DNA of 64,000 nucleotides from NCBI RefSeq assembly GCF_000378245.1, contig NZ_KB899497.1, forward strand, positions 248,001-312,000. The letters run 5' to 3'. Below, in pieces: positions 1 to 8,898 of this stretch (positions are counted from its first letter, which is position 1; each line of letters begins with the position of its first letter). The notes below the pieces were generated by a model. That model saw only the letters and a program-made list of their open reading frames with translations. It did no database searches and was not told the DNA's origin. Source of the DNA: Aromatoleum toluclasticum ATCC 700605. Lineage in GTDB: Bacteria > Pseudomonadota > Gammaproteobacteria > Burkholderiales > Rhodocyclaceae. The translations under genes were made by a program, and so were the position numbers.

Positions 1-591
1 ACTGCGGACGATCTGAATGCCGTCCTCGAGGCGCGTGGCGAGTGGGTGGACATCAGCAGCGACGACCTCGAGGAGATCATCGTTGCGGCCGAGGCGCGGG
101 CTTACCGTCGTCGTTTGGGGACGATCCGCTGCGGCGACATCATGGCGACCGACGTCGTCACCGTCGCGCCCGATGCGCCGCTGGCGGAGGCATGGAGGCT
201 GCTGGCACGCCATCGGGTGAAGGCGCTTCCGGTGGTCGCGGCGGACCGGCGACTCGCGGGCATCGTGACCCTGCACGATTTCTTCGTGCAGGGCGATGGC
301 ATGCCGCGACCGCTTGCGAACGACGGAGCGGGGCGACGCAGCAGCGTGCGCGACGTGATGGCGGCGCGCGTCGTGACTGCACGTCCCGAGCAATCGATCG
401 ACGAGATGGTCGGACTTTTCTCGGATGCCGGTCTGCATCATTTGCCGGTGGTCAGTGTGGCCGGCACGGTGATCGGCATGGTGACGCAGTCCGATCTCGT
501 CGCCGCGTTGGCACGCATGCAGCTCGACGAACCGGCTGCCAATGCGCCGGCCCGCGAGCGGGCGGACGCGCGCTGGAAGATGTCCGCCTAG
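1..591 (+). CDS. HPP/CBS-domain protein, C-terminal part (5' end outside window)
   Basis: The reading frame is open from base 1, so the gene starts to the left of the window. The first residues (DLNAVLEARGEWVDISSDDL) look like the linker that follows the HPP membrane domain in HPP-family proteins. Two CBS repeats follow, the first beginning near IMATDVVTV and the second near VMAARVVTA. Each has the usual L/HHLPVV and GIVT/GMVTQSDL turns. CBS pairs normally bind adenosyl nucleotides and regulate an attached transporter or enzyme. An internal ATG at 46 could be a start, but the upstream similarity argues against it. The identity of the missing N-terminal part is inferred. Confidence 0.75.
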   Translation, partial: TADDLNAVLEARGEWVDISSDDLEEIIVAAEARAYRRRLGTIRCGDIMATDVVTVAPDAPLAEAWRLLARHRVKALPVVAADRRLAGIVTLHDFFVQGDGMPRPLANDGAGRRSSVRDVMAARVVTARPEQSIDEMVGLFSDAGLHHLPVVSVAGTVIGMVTQSDLVAALARMQLDEPAANAPARERADARWKMSA

Positions 592-611
592 GGGCCCGCA
601 GGTACCGGGTG

Positions 612-1859
612 TCAGGCGGCCGGCGTGAAGGCCGGCGGCTGGGCGACGGGCTGCAGGGTGCGCAGCTGCCAGGCGCACAGGAGGGCCAGCGCGGCGCACA
701 GGATCAGCGCGGCCGTCACGCCGGGCCATGCGGCGAATTCCCACGCGAGGCCGGAGAGCGTGCCGATGATGCTCGCGCCGAGGTAGTAGCTGCACAGGTA
801 GAGCGCGGTCGCGAGGGCGCGCCGTTCGCCGGACCGGCGCCCGACCCAGCCGCTGGCCGTGGTGTGGGCGCCGAAATAGCCGAAGGTGAAGACGGCGACG
901 CCGGCGACGATCGCTGCGAGGTGCTCGACGAGGGCGATCGCGAGGCCCGCGCCGCAGGCGAGGATCATGATCCACAGCAGCGCCCGGCGGCCGATGCGGT
1001 CGACCAGACGCCCGGTCCACGCAGACGACAGGGTGCCGACCATGTACAGCAGGAAAACCGCGCCGATGGCAGTCTGGCCGAGCGAGAAGGGAGCGGCGTG
1101 GAGCCGGAAGCCGAGGTAGTTGTAGAGGCTGGTGAAGGCGCCCATCATCAGGAAGGCGATCGCGAAGAGGCGGCGCAGCCCGCTGTCGGCAAGCAGCGTG
1201 GCGATATCGCCGAATACCCGTGAGGGCAGGGCGGCCCGTGCGCGGAAGCGATGCGAAGGCGGCAGGCAGCGCCAGAAGACGAGGGTCGCGACGAGTCCGA
1301 GCACGCCCAGTGCCGCTGCGGCGATGCGCCACGAGCTCCAGTCCGTGAGACCGGCGACGAGGAAGCGCCCGCTCATGCCGCCCAATGCGTTGCCGGCGAT
1401 GTAGAGGCCCATTGCACGGCCCTGCGCGCTCGGCGCGATTTCCTCGCCCAGCCAGGCCATCGCCGAGGCCGGGAGGCCGGCGAGGACTGCCCCCATCAGC
1501 ATCCGCAGGACGAGCAGCTGGCTGAAGTCGGCCGCGATGGCGGTCGCGAACGCGATCACGGTCGCGAGTGCGAGCGAAACCTTCATCAGGCGCTGGCGGC
1601 CATAGCGGTCGGACAGCACGCTCGCGGGCAGGAGCATCAGCGCCAGCGCGGCGGTGCCCAGCGAGACGGACAGGCTCGCGGTGGTCGGTGCGACGCCGAA
1701 GTCGGCGGCGAGGCGGGGGAGAATCGGTTGCGTCGCATACAGCAGCGCGAAGGTCGTGAAGCCGCCCAGGAACATCGCGAGGTTGGCGCGGCGGAAGGCC
1801 GGGGTGCCGGCTTCGATCGGGGCGGAGGGGGCGGCAGGGAGTGGGGCAGGGGCTGGCAT
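612..1859 (-). CDS. MFS transporter (drug/arabinose-efflux type)
   Basis: This is a protein of about 415 residues with twelve predicted hydrophobic segments. The MFS signature between helices 2 and 3 is visible as LPASVLSDRYGRQRLM, and a second copy, GRLVDRIGRRALLW, sits in the C-terminal half. It resembles YnfM/AraJ-like exporters; no substrate can be read from the sequence. The ATG at 1859 was preferred. An in-frame GTG at 1886 lies inside an inverted repeat and is a possible alternative. The gene is divergent from a LysR regulator at 2004, which is its probable controller by position. Confidence 0.85.
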   Translation of the reverse strand: MPAPAPLPAAPSAPIEAGTPAFRRANLAMFLGGFTTFALLYATQPILPRLAADFGVAPTTASLSVSLGTAALALMLLPASVLSDRYGRQRLMKVSLALATVIAFATAIAADFSQLLVLRMLMGAVLAGLPASAMAWLGEEIAPSAQGRAMGLYIAGNALGGMSGRFLVAGLTDWSSWRIAAAALGVLGLVATLVFWRCLPPSHRFRARAALPSRVFGDIATLLADSGLRRLFAIAFLMMGAFTSLYNYLGFRLHAAPFSLGQTAIGAVFLLYMVGTLSSAWTGRLVDRIGRRALLWIMILACGAGLAIALVEHLAAIVAGVAVFTFGYFGAHTTASGWVGRRSGERRALATALYLCSYYLGASIIGTLSGLAWEFAAWPGVTAALILCAALALLCAWQLRTLQPVAQPPAFTPAA

Positions 1860-1882
1860 CGTCGTGCGGATCGGTGAGCTGA

Positions 1883-1901
1883 TCACTGAGTTGATCAGTG
1901 A
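1883..1901. promoter_or_regulatory. inverted repeat in MFS/LysR divergent promoter
   Basis: TCACTGA-N5-TCAGTGA is a perfect 7-bp inverted repeat located between the MFS gene and the LysR gene. It sits just upstream of, or across, the MFS start region. It could be an operator for the neighbouring LysR protein or another repressor. The role is inferred from position only. Confidence 0.4.
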
Positions 1902-2003
1902 GCGGTCGCTGGCTACGCTGCGGCCCGTGACTGAATGCTAGGTTGCGGGTTATGCATACGTCCAATATATTTGAAGCGATCAATAAATCTATAAAACAGA
2001 TAT

Positions 2004-2903
2004 ATGGAACTGCGTCACCTGCGTTACTTCGTTGCGGTTGCCGAGGAACTCAGCTTCACGCGCGCCGCGGAACGCCTGCACATCGGTCAGCCGCCGCTGT
2101 CGATGCAGATCCGTGACCTCGAGGAGGAGATCGGCACCCGGCTCTTCGAGCGCAGCAAGCGACGGGTTGCGCTGACCGAGGCGGGCCTGCGCTTCCTCGA
2201 GCACGCACGGGAGATTCTTGCGCGTTCGCAGGCTGCGACGGACGAGGCGCGTCGTGCGGGGCGGGGCGAACTCGGCGAATTGCGGGTCGGTTTCACGTCG
2301 TCGCTGCCCTACACGACGACGCTTGCGGACGTGCTGCATACCTACCGTCGCGATTTTCCGCAGGTCGGCCTGCTGTTGCGCGAGATGTTCACGGTCGATC
2401 AGTTCGAGGCGTTGCTGCGTGGGGACATCGACGTCGGTTTCGTGCGCTACCGCGGACTCGACGTGCCGCCCGGGATCGTGACGCGCGAGATCGGACGGGA
2501 CGCGTTGCGCCTCGTCGTCAATTCGTCGCATCCGCTCGCGGTGCGGACCGAGGTCTCGCTTGCGGAGTTGCGCGAAGAGGGCTTCGTCGCCTATCCGCCG
2601 GACGTCGGAACCGGGCTGCCGGCGATCGTCGGCGAGTTGTGCCGCGGAGCGGGTTTCGAGCCTCGCATCGTGCAGCGGGCGCGCGAGGCGACGACGCAGA
2701 TCGGCTTGGTCGCGTCGGGGCTCGGCGTCGCAGTGCTGCCTGCGCCGCTCGAATGCGTGAGGCTGCCGCGTGTGCGCTACCTGGCGATCAGCGACGAGGG
2801 GGCCTACCTGTCGCTCGCCGTCGCGCGCGCGGAGCGGCCGCCCAGCCCGGTTCTGCGCACCTTCCTCGACGTGCTGGTCAGGATTGCGGCGCCGCCGGGC
2901 TGA
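2004..2903 (+). CDS. LysR-family transcriptional regulator
   Basis: A protein of 299 residues, the typical LysR length. The N-terminal winged helix-turn-helix (residues about 1-60) has the family pattern: AAERLHIGQPPLSMQIRDLE in the recognition region and TRLFERS after it. The remainder is the periplasmic-binding-like effector domain. It is divergent from the MFS gene at 612-1859, the usual layout for a LysR regulator and its target. The effector is unknown. Confidence 0.9.
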   Translation: MELRHLRYFVAVAEELSFTRAAERLHIGQPPLSMQIRDLEEEIGTRLFERSKRRVALTEAGLRFLEHAREILARSQAATDEARRAGRGELGELRVGFTSSLPYTTTLADVLHTYRRDFPQVGLLLREMFTVDQFEALLRGDIDVGFVRYRGLDVPPGIVTREIGRDALRLVVNSSHPLAVRTEVSLAELREEGFVAYPPDVGTGLPAIVGELCRGAGFEPRIVQRAREATTQIGLVASGLGVAVLPAPLECVRLPRVRYLAISDEGAYLSLAVARAERPPSPVLRTFLDVLVRIAAPPG

Positions 2904-2940
2904 GACGCGCGGCGCGCCGGCCGGTGTGGGTATCGGGCGT

Positions 2941-3744
2941 CTATCCGGCCACGCCGTCAGCCCAGTCGGCCATGAGTTTCGCGAGCGCAGGCAGGCCCTC
3001 GCGGATCGCGACGGGGCCGGGTGAGAGGATGATCGCGGACTTGATCTCGTGGATCTGAGCGTTGCGCACCGCGGGCACGTCGTCCCATCCGGCACGCGCG
3101 GCGACCTTTTCGGGACGGAAGCGCTTGCCGCACCACGATCCGATGATGATGTCCGGGTCCCGGCGTGCCGCTTCCAGCGGGTCGGCCAGGATGCGGTCGC
3201 GCGCCGCGGTGCGATGGGCGAACTCGGCGAAGACATCGTCGCCACCGGCGATGCCGATCAGTTCGGATACCCAGCGGATGCCGGAGATCGGCGGCTCGTC
3301 CCATTCCTCGAAATACACGCGCGGACGCCGCGGGAGGCGTGCCGCGGCGGTACGGGTCGCCTCGATCACGCCTTCCAGCTCTCCGACCAGCGCGTTCGCG
3401 CGGGCTTCGGCGCCGACGAGGCGACCGACCGTTTCTATCATCGCGAGGATGTCCTCGACGCTGCGCTGGTTGAAGACGTGCACGGCGACGCCGGCCTTGA
3501 CGAGATCGCGGGCGATGTCGGCCTGCAGGTCGCAGAAGCACAACACGAGGTCCGGCTGGACGGCGAGGATGCGGTCGAGGTCGCCGGTGCTGAAGGCGAA
3601 GACCTTGGGCTTTTCCTTGCGGGCCCGCGGCGGGATGACCGTGTAGCCGGAAATGCCGACGATGCGGTCCTGTTCGCCGAGGGCGTAGAGGATCTCCACC
3701 GTTTCGGTGCTGAGGCAGACGATGCGTCGGGGCAGTCGGGACAT
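2941..3744 (-). CDS. BtuF-like cobalamin/metal-chelate binding protein lacking a signal peptide
   Basis: A protein of 267 residues with the fold pattern of class III solute-binding proteins (BtuF/FhuD). Visible segments are RIVCLSTETVEILYALGEQD at the start, QPDLVLCFCDLQADIARDL in the middle and GLPALAKLMADW at the end. No hydrophobic signal sequence precedes the domain, so it is predicted to be cytoplasmic. Members of this cytoplasmic subgroup are commonly annotated as cobalamin-binding proteins, but the ligand is unproven. No ABC permease or ATPase lies nearby. Confidence 0.75.
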   Translation of the reverse strand: MSRLPRRIVCLSTETVEILYALGEQDRIVGISGYTVIPPRARKEKPKVFAFSTGDLDRILAVQPDLVLCFCDLQADIARDLVKAGVAVHVFNQRSVEDILAMIETVGRLVGAEARANALVGELEGVIEATRTAAARLPRRPRVYFEEWDEPPISGIRWVSELIGIAGGDDVFAEFAHRTAARDRILADPLEAARRDPDIIIGSWCGKRFRPEKVAARAGWDDVPAVRNAQIHEIKSAIILSPGPVAIREGLPALAKLMADWADGVAG

Positions 3745-3964
3745 GTGTTTTCGATCCGGTGAGAAGGCGGGTATTTTGCCGCGAAAGGCGACGGATGCCG
3801 AAGATGGTTGCGTGCGCGGGTTTGCCGGCGCGCGGGAATCCTGCTAAAAGGCGGCGTCCGGTGACGGTTGATGGGGGGCGACGGCGTCCGGCCCGGTTTC
3901 CGTTGCGGTCAGCCGCGCATGTTCATTCCTCGTTTGCCGCCATTGCCTCGCGCTTCCTGAAATC

Positions 3965-4609
3965 GTGCCGCATCTCGCTCCTGCCATCGTCTACGCGGAC
4001 GACGCCATCGTCGTCGCCGACAAGCCGTCCGGTCTCCTGTCGCAGCCTGCGCGCGGCGAGGACCGGCAGGATTGCCTCGAGCTGCGCGTGCAGGCGCAGT
4101 ATCCCGACGCGCTGCTGGTGCATCGACTCGACATGGCGACATCGGGACTCATCCTGCTGGCGCGCGGACCCGAGATGCTGCGACGGATGAATCATGCGTT
4201 CGCTCAGCGTACGGTCGGCAAGCGCTATGTTGCGGCGGTGCATGGATTGGTCGCGGGCGACTGCGGGGAAATCGACCTGCCGCTGGCAGCCGATCCGGAC
4301 AACAATCCGCGCCAGCGGGTCGACCGTGAGCGCGGGAGGCGGGCGCTGACGCGATATCGGGTCGTCGAGCGCCGTGGCGAGGGCGACGGGACGGTATCGC
4401 GCGTCGAGCTGGAACCCGTAACGGGGCGCACCCACCAGCTGCGCGTGCACCTGATGTCGCTGGGGCATCCGATCCTGGGTGATGTGCTGTATGCGCCTCC
4501 GCACAGCGCACAGCATCACGCGCGCCTGCACCTGCATGCCGCGGCGATCGCGTTCATCCACCCGGAGCGGCGCGTCCCGCTGAGCTTCGAGAGCGTCGTG
4601 CCGTTCTGA
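3965..4609 (+). CDS. RluA-family RNA pseudouridine synthase
   Basis: A 214-residue single-domain pseudouridine synthase. The catalytic motif HRLDMATSGLILLA contains the conserved Asp, and the later RTHQLRVHL and GHPILGDVLY blocks are characteristic of RluA enzymes. There is no N-terminal S4 domain, as in RluA itself (which modifies 23S rRNA and tRNA). The start is GTG at 3965. The exact RNA target cannot be assigned. Confidence 0.9.
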   Translation: MPHLAPAIVYADDAIVVADKPSGLLSQPARGEDRQDCLELRVQAQYPDALLVHRLDMATSGLILLARGPEMLRRMNHAFAQRTVGKRYVAAVHGLVAGDCGEIDLPLAADPDNNPRQRVDRERGRRALTRYRVVERRGEGDGTVSRVELEPVTGRTHQLRVHLMSLGHPILGDVLYAPPHSAQHHARLHLHAAAIAFIHPERRVPLSFESVVPF

Positions 4610-4629
4610 ACGCTTGCGCCGTGACTGCA

Positions 4630-4662
4630 TTGACGCATGCGGCGGAGTTTCGTTACGATAAT
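4630..4662 (+). promoter_or_regulatory. arsenic operon promoter (sigma-70 type)
   Basis: TTGACG at 4630-4635 and TACGATAAT at 4654-4662 form a plausible -35/-10 pair (about 18 bp to TACGAT). It lies about 30 bp ahead of arsR. The AT-rich stretch directly after it (ATTCAACTATTTTGGAAAT) is a likely ArsR operator overlapping the start of transcription. This is inferred from spacing and base composition. Confidence 0.55.
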
Positions 4663-4688
4663 TCAACTATTTTGGAAATATCGAAGAG

Positions 4689-5060
4689 ATGGACGAAAAA
4701 GCCGCCCTTGCCGTGTTCGAATGCCTCTCGTCGGGTGTCCGGCTCGGTGTATTCCGGCTGCTCGTGAAGGCCGAGCCGGTCGGCGTCGTCGCCGGGGATA
4801 TCGCCGCAGCGCTCGACGTCGCACCGAGCAGCCTGTCCTTCCACCTGCGCACGATGACGCAGGCCGGACTGCTGCGCGTGGAGCAGGAGGGGCGATTCCT
4901 GCGCTACCGGGCGAATCTCGCGCTGATGACCGAGGTCGTCGGTTTTCTCACCGCAAACTGCTGCAGCGGCGTGCCCGGCGGGTGCCGGGACGCGGACGTC
5001 CTGGCCGGGCGGATTTCCGATTGCGGCGCCTCCAACCCCATGCAGGAATCGAAAGCGTGA
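4689..5060 (+). CDS. arsR: ArsR-family arsenite-responsive repressor
   Basis: A 123-residue winged-helix protein. Its helix-turn-helix region (DIAAALDVAPSSLSFHLRTM) is typical of ArsR, followed by the wing VEQEGRFLRYRAN. The metal-sensing cysteines are not in the classic CVCxLC helix. Instead a C-terminal cluster, NCCSGVPGGC, is present, as in ArsR proteins that sense As(III) with C-terminal cysteines. It is the first gene of the ars operon and its stop overlaps the arsC start (GTGA), so it most likely autoregulates the operon. Confidence 0.92.
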   Translation: MDEKAALAVFECLSSGVRLGVFRLLVKAEPVGVVAGDIAAALDVAPSSLSFHLRTMTQAGLLRVEQEGRFLRYRANLALMTEVVGFLTANCCSGVPGGCRDADVLAGRISDCGASNPMQESKA

Positions 5061-5536
5061 ATGTGCTGTTCCTTTGCACCGGCAACTCGTGCCGGTCGAT
5101 CCTCGCCGAGGCGACCTTCAACGCCCTGGCGCCCGCCGGCATGCGCGCGATGAGCGCCGGCAGCCAGCCCGCGGGCTACGTGCATCCGCGCTCGCTGGCG
5201 CTGCTGGCGCGCGAGGGCATCGCGACCGAGGGCGTGCACAGCAAGTCGTGGAACGGTCTGCCGCACACCCCCGATCTCGTCGTGACCGTGTGCGCGAGCG
5301 CGGCGGGCGAGACTTGCCCGGTGTATCTCGGCAAGGTGTCCCGCACGCATTGGGGCGTCGCTGATCCGGCCAGGGCGACCGGCAGCGACGCTGAAATCGA
5401 CGCTGCGTTCGAGCACGCCTATCGGGTGCTGCGGGCGCGCATCGAGGCCTTTCTTGCCTTGCCCGGCGAACTGGCACGACGGGATCCCGTCGCCTTCCAG
5501 TCCGAGGTCGACCGCATCGGCACGTTGCTTCCCTGA
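5057..5536 (+). CDS. arsC: arsenate reductase, low-molecular-weight phosphatase type
   Basis: A 159-residue protein that should reduce arsenate to arsenite in the cytoplasm. The phosphatase P-loop is CTGNSCRS near the N-terminus. The later Cys pair in VCASAAGETCPVY matches the redox cysteines of thioredoxin-coupled ArsC. The start is GTG at 5057, overlapping the arsR stop by four bases, so the two are translationally coupled. Family knowledge implies thioredoxin as the electron donor; a glutaredoxin-dependent variant cannot be excluded. Confidence 0.9.
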   Translation: MNVLFLCTGNSCRSILAEATFNALAPAGMRAMSAGSQPAGYVHPRSLALLAREGIATEGVHSKSWNGLPHTPDLVVTVCASAAGETCPVYLGKVSRTHWGVADPARATGSDAEIDAAFEHAYRVLRARIEAFLALPGELARRDPVAFQSEVDRIGTLLP

Positions 5537-5566
5537 AATTTCTTCTTGTCCTTCGGAGCTTGTCCC

Positions 5567-5926
5567 ATGAAATCCATCCAGGTTTTTGATCCCGCGCTTT
5601 GCTGCAGCTCCGGTGTCTGCGGCGTCGACGTCGACCAGCAGCTCGTCACCTTCGCAGCCGATGTCGAGTGGGCGAAGCAGCAGGGCATCGCGCTCGAGCG
5701 CTTCAACCTCGCCCAGCAGCCGCTGGCGTTCGCGCAGAATGCGGTGGTGAAGGGTTTCCTCGAACGGTCGGGCGCCCAGTCGCTGCCGCTGATCCTGATC
5801 GACGGCGAGTTCGCGTTGGCGGGGCGTTATCCGACGCGCGACGAACTCGCCCGCTGGGCCGGTGTGCAGGCCGAACCGGCCGGCAAGGCCGCCGGCGGGT
5901 GCTGCAGCGGCGGCCGCTGCTGCTGA
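5567..5926 (+). CDS. arsD: arsenite metallochaperone ArsD
   Basis: A 119-residue protein with the ArsD cysteine set Cys12, Cys13 and Cys18 (ALCCSSGVCG), which hands As(III) to the ArsA ATPase. A further vicinal pair sits at the very end (CCSGGRCC), as in the longer ArsD proteins. It lies directly upstream of arsA, 12 bp apart, which matches its role of delivering arsenite to the pump. Confidence 0.95.
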   Translation: MKSIQVFDPALCCSSGVCGVDVDQQLVTFAADVEWAKQQGIALERFNLAQQPLAFAQNAVVKGFLERSGAQSLPLILIDGEFALAGRYPTRDELARWAGVQAEPAGKAAGGCCSGGRCC

Positions 5927-5938
5927 GGGGCTGACGAC

Positions 5939-7714
5939 ATGCGCTTCCTCGATCAGCCGCCGCGTTACCTGTTCTTCACCGGCAAGGGTGGGGTCGGCAA
6001 GACTTCGCTCGCCTGCGCCACGGCAATCCATCTCGCCGGACTGGGCCGCAAGGTGTTGCTGGTGAGCACCGATCCGGCCTCGAACGTGGCACAGGTGTTC
6101 GAGCAGGAGATCGGCAACCGGGTGACGCCGATCGAGGCGGTATCGGGGCTTTCCGCGCTGGAAATCGACCCGCAGGCCGCGGCCCGATCCTATCGCGACC
6201 GCATCGTCGGTCCGGTGCGCGGGATCCTGCCGGATGAGGTCGTGCGCGGCATCGAGGAGCAGCTCTCCGGCGCTTGCACCACCGAGATCGCGGCGTTCGA
6301 CGAGTTCACCGGACTGCTGACCGATACGCAGCTCACGAGCGGCTTCGACCACGTCGTATTCGACACGGCGCCGACCGGCCATACGATCCGCTTGCTGCAG
6401 CTGCCGGCGGCGTGGTCGGGATTTCTCGCGAACAATACCGAAGGGGCGTCCTGCCTCGGCCCCCTGGCCGGGCTGCAGAAGCAGCGTGAGCAGTATTCGT
6501 CCGCCGTTGCGGCGCTCGCGGATGCCGCGCGCACGCGGCTCGTGCTCGTCGCGCGTGCCCAGGCCTCGACGCTGCGCGAAGTGGCCCGCACGCATGCCGA
6601 GCTGGCGGCGATCGGGCTCAGCCGCCAGTTCCTCGTCATCAATGGCGTGCTTGCCGATGATGCCGTCGCGCGCGCCGACGGGCTGGCCGCGGCGGTGCTG
6701 CGTCGCGAACGGGACGCACTCGCCGCGCTCCCCGAGCCGCTGCATGGCCTGCCCACGGACTACGTGCCGCTGATGCCATTCAATCTCGTCGGCTTGCCGG
6801 CGCTCCGCGCCTTGCTCGGCACGGGCGGTTCGCCGTCCTGCGACGTGTCGGGCGATGCGCGTGCGTCGGCGGCGCTCGCGTTGCCGAATCTCGCGGGCCT
6901 GGTCGACGGCATCGCCGCGGACGGCCACGGGCTGGTGATGCTGATGGGGAAGGGTGGGGTCGGAAAGACGACGCTCGCGGCCGCGATCGCGGTGGAGCTC
7001 GCGCGGCGAGGTTTCCCGGTGCATCTGAGTACCTCCGATCCGGCGGCGCACCTCGCAGAGACGCTCGAGGGCTCGCTCGGGAATCTCGCCGTGAGCCGCA
7101 TCGATCCGCAGGTGGAGACGGAACGCTATCGCCAGCATGTACTGGAGACGAGCGGGAAGGATCTGGATGCGCACGGACGCGCGATGCTGGAAGAGGATCT
7201 GCGCTCGCCTTGCACGGAGGAGATCGCCGTCTTCCAAGCCTTCTCGCGCATCATCCGCGAAGCTGGGAAGAAGTTCGTCGTCATGGACACGGCGCCGACG
7301 GGGCACACCTTGCTGCTGCTCGACGCGACCGGCGCGTATCACAAAGAAATCGCGCGCCACATGGACAAGAGCGGCGTCACGCACTTCACGACGCCGATGA
7401 TGCAGCTGCAGGATCCGACGCAGACCAAGGTGCTTGTCGTGACCCTCGCCGAGACCACGCCGGTGCTCGAAGCCGCGAACCTGCAGGCGGATTTGCGTCG
7501 CGCGGGCATCGAGCCGTGGGCGTGGATCATCAACAACAGCCTCGCCGCCGCACGCACCGATGCGCCGGTGTTGCGCCGTCGCGCCGAGCAGGAGTGGCCG
7601 CAGATCGTGGCCGTGCGCGAGCACCACGCCAAGCGGGTCGCACTGGTGCCGGTGCAGGCCGAGGAGCCGGTGGGCGTGGCGCGGCTGCTTGCGTTGGCCG
7701 CAGGAAAGAACTGA
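5939..7714 (+). CDS. arsA: arsenite-stimulated ATPase ArsA (two fused halves)
   Basis: A 591-residue pump ATPase made of two homologous halves. Each half has a deviant Walker A motif, GKGGVGKTS near residue 15 and GKGGVGKTT near residue 335, and a DTAPTGHT signature. The As(III)-binding cysteines fall at residues 113, 172 and 425, almost the same positions as Cys113/172/422 of the plasmid R773 enzyme. It should energise arsenite extrusion with the membrane protein encoded next. The pairing with Acr3 rather than ArsB is known in other bacteria. Confidence 0.96.
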   Translation: MRFLDQPPRYLFFTGKGGVGKTSLACATAIHLAGLGRKVLLVSTDPASNVAQVFEQEIGNRVTPIEAVSGLSALEIDPQAAARSYRDRIVGPVRGILPDEVVRGIEEQLSGACTTEIAAFDEFTGLLTDTQLTSGFDHVVFDTAPTGHTIRLLQLPAAWSGFLANNTEGASCLGPLAGLQKQREQYSSAVAALADAARTRLVLVARAQASTLREVARTHAELAAIGLSRQFLVINGVLADDAVARADGLAAAVLRRERDALAALPEPLHGLPTDYVPLMPFNLVGLPALRALLGTGGSPSCDVSGDARASAALALPNLAGLVDGIAADGHGLVMLMGKGGVGKTTLAAAIAVELARRGFPVHLSTSDPAAHLAETLEGSLGNLAVSRIDPQVETERYRQHVLETSGKDLDAHGRAMLEEDLRSPCTEEIAVFQAFSRIIREAGKKFVVMDTAPTGHTLLLLDATGAYHKEIARHMDKSGVTHFTTPMMQLQDPTQTKVLVVTLAETTPVLEAANLQADLRRAGIEPWAWIINNSLAAARTDAPVLRRRAEQEWPQIVAVREHHAKRVALVPVQAEEPVGVARLLALAAGKN

Positions 7715-7729
7715 AGGAAAACGAGAGAG

Positions 7730-8824
7730 ATGTCCGTTCAATGTGAAATCACCGCCAAGCGCGCCGCCGCGGCGCCGATGAGCGTCTTCGAGCGTTATCT
7801 AACCGTGTGGGTATTCCTGTGCATCGTCGCCGGCATCGCCTTCGGCCAGATGGCGCCCGCGCTGTTCCAGGCCATCGGCCGCATGGAGTTCGCGCAGGTG
7901 AACCTGCCGGTGGGCGTCCTCATCTGGGTGATGATCATCCCGATGCTGATGAAGGTGGATTTCGGCGCGCTGCACGAGATCCGCGGCCATGTGCGCGGCA
8001 TCGGCGTGACGCTGGTCGTGAACTGGCTGGTGAAACCGTTTTCGATGGCGCTGTTGGGCTGGATCTTCATCCGGCACCTGTTCGCGCCGTGGCTGCCGGC
8101 CGAGCAGATCGATAGCTACGTCGCCGGCCTGATCCTGCTCGCCGCGGCCCCCTGCACGGCGATGGTGTTCGTGTGGAGCCGGCTCACCAACGGCGACCCG
8201 ATCTTCACGCTGTCGCAGGTTGCGCTCAACGACACGATCATGGTGGTTGCGTTCGCCCCCATCGTCGGCGTGCTGCTGGGTATTTCCGCGATCACGGTGC
8301 CCTGGGACACGTTGTTCACGTCGGTGGTGCTGTATATCGTGATTCCGGTCGCGCTCGCGCAGGTCGCGCGCAAGGCGCTGCTCGCGCGCGGGCAGGCGGT
8401 GTTCGACGCCGCGATGGAACGCATCGGCCCGTGGTCGATCAGTGCGCTGCTGGTGACGCTGGTGCTGCTCTTCGCCTTCCAGGGCGAGGCGATCCTCGCG
8501 CAGCCGCTGGTGATTGCGCTGCTCGCGGTGCCGATCCTGATCCAGGTGTTCCTCAACTCGACGCTTGCCTACCTGCTCAACCGCATGGTCGGCGAGAAGC
8601 ATAGCGTCGCCTGCCCGTCGGCGCTGATCGGCGCGTCGAACTTCTTCGAACTGGCGGTGGCCGCGGCGATCAGCCTGTTCGGCTTCGAGTCGGGCGCTGC
8701 GCTGGCAACGGTGGTCGGCGTGCTGATCGAGGTGCCGGTGATGCTGCTCGTCGTGCGCGTGGTCAATGCTAGCAAGGGGTGGTACGAGGCCGGGGCGGGT
8801 GCAGCCAGCGAACGCGGCGCATAG
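7730..8824 (+). CDS. acr3: arsenite efflux permease Acr3
   Basis: A 364-residue membrane protein with about ten transmembrane segments and the Acr3 signatures AAAPCTAMVFVWS (with the essential Cys) and ACPSALIGASNFFELAVA. It exports As(III). The gene follows arsA by 15 bp and closes the operon. The last codons have a close match in a decayed copy at about 11.6-11.76 kb, so a second acr3 once existed nearby. Confidence 0.95.
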   Translation: MSVQCEITAKRAAAAPMSVFERYLTVWVFLCIVAGIAFGQMAPALFQAIGRMEFAQVNLPVGVLIWVMIIPMLMKVDFGALHEIRGHVRGIGVTLVVNWLVKPFSMALLGWIFIRHLFAPWLPAEQIDSYVAGLILLAAAPCTAMVFVWSRLTNGDPIFTLSQVALNDTIMVVAFAPIVGVLLGISAITVPWDTLFTSVVLYIVIPVALAQVARKALLARGQAVFDAAMERIGPWSISALLVTLVLLFAFQGEAILAQPLVIALLAVPILIQVFLNSTLAYLLNRMVGEKHSVACPSALIGASNFFELAVAAAISLFGFESGAALATVVGVLIEVPVMLLVVRVVNASKGWYEAGAGAASERGA

Positions 8825-8898
8825 GGCGGTTTAAAGAATCAGGCCGACGGGCGTCGACGGAGGTCGGCGGGGTTGCGGCGCGATGCCGTCAGTAGCGG

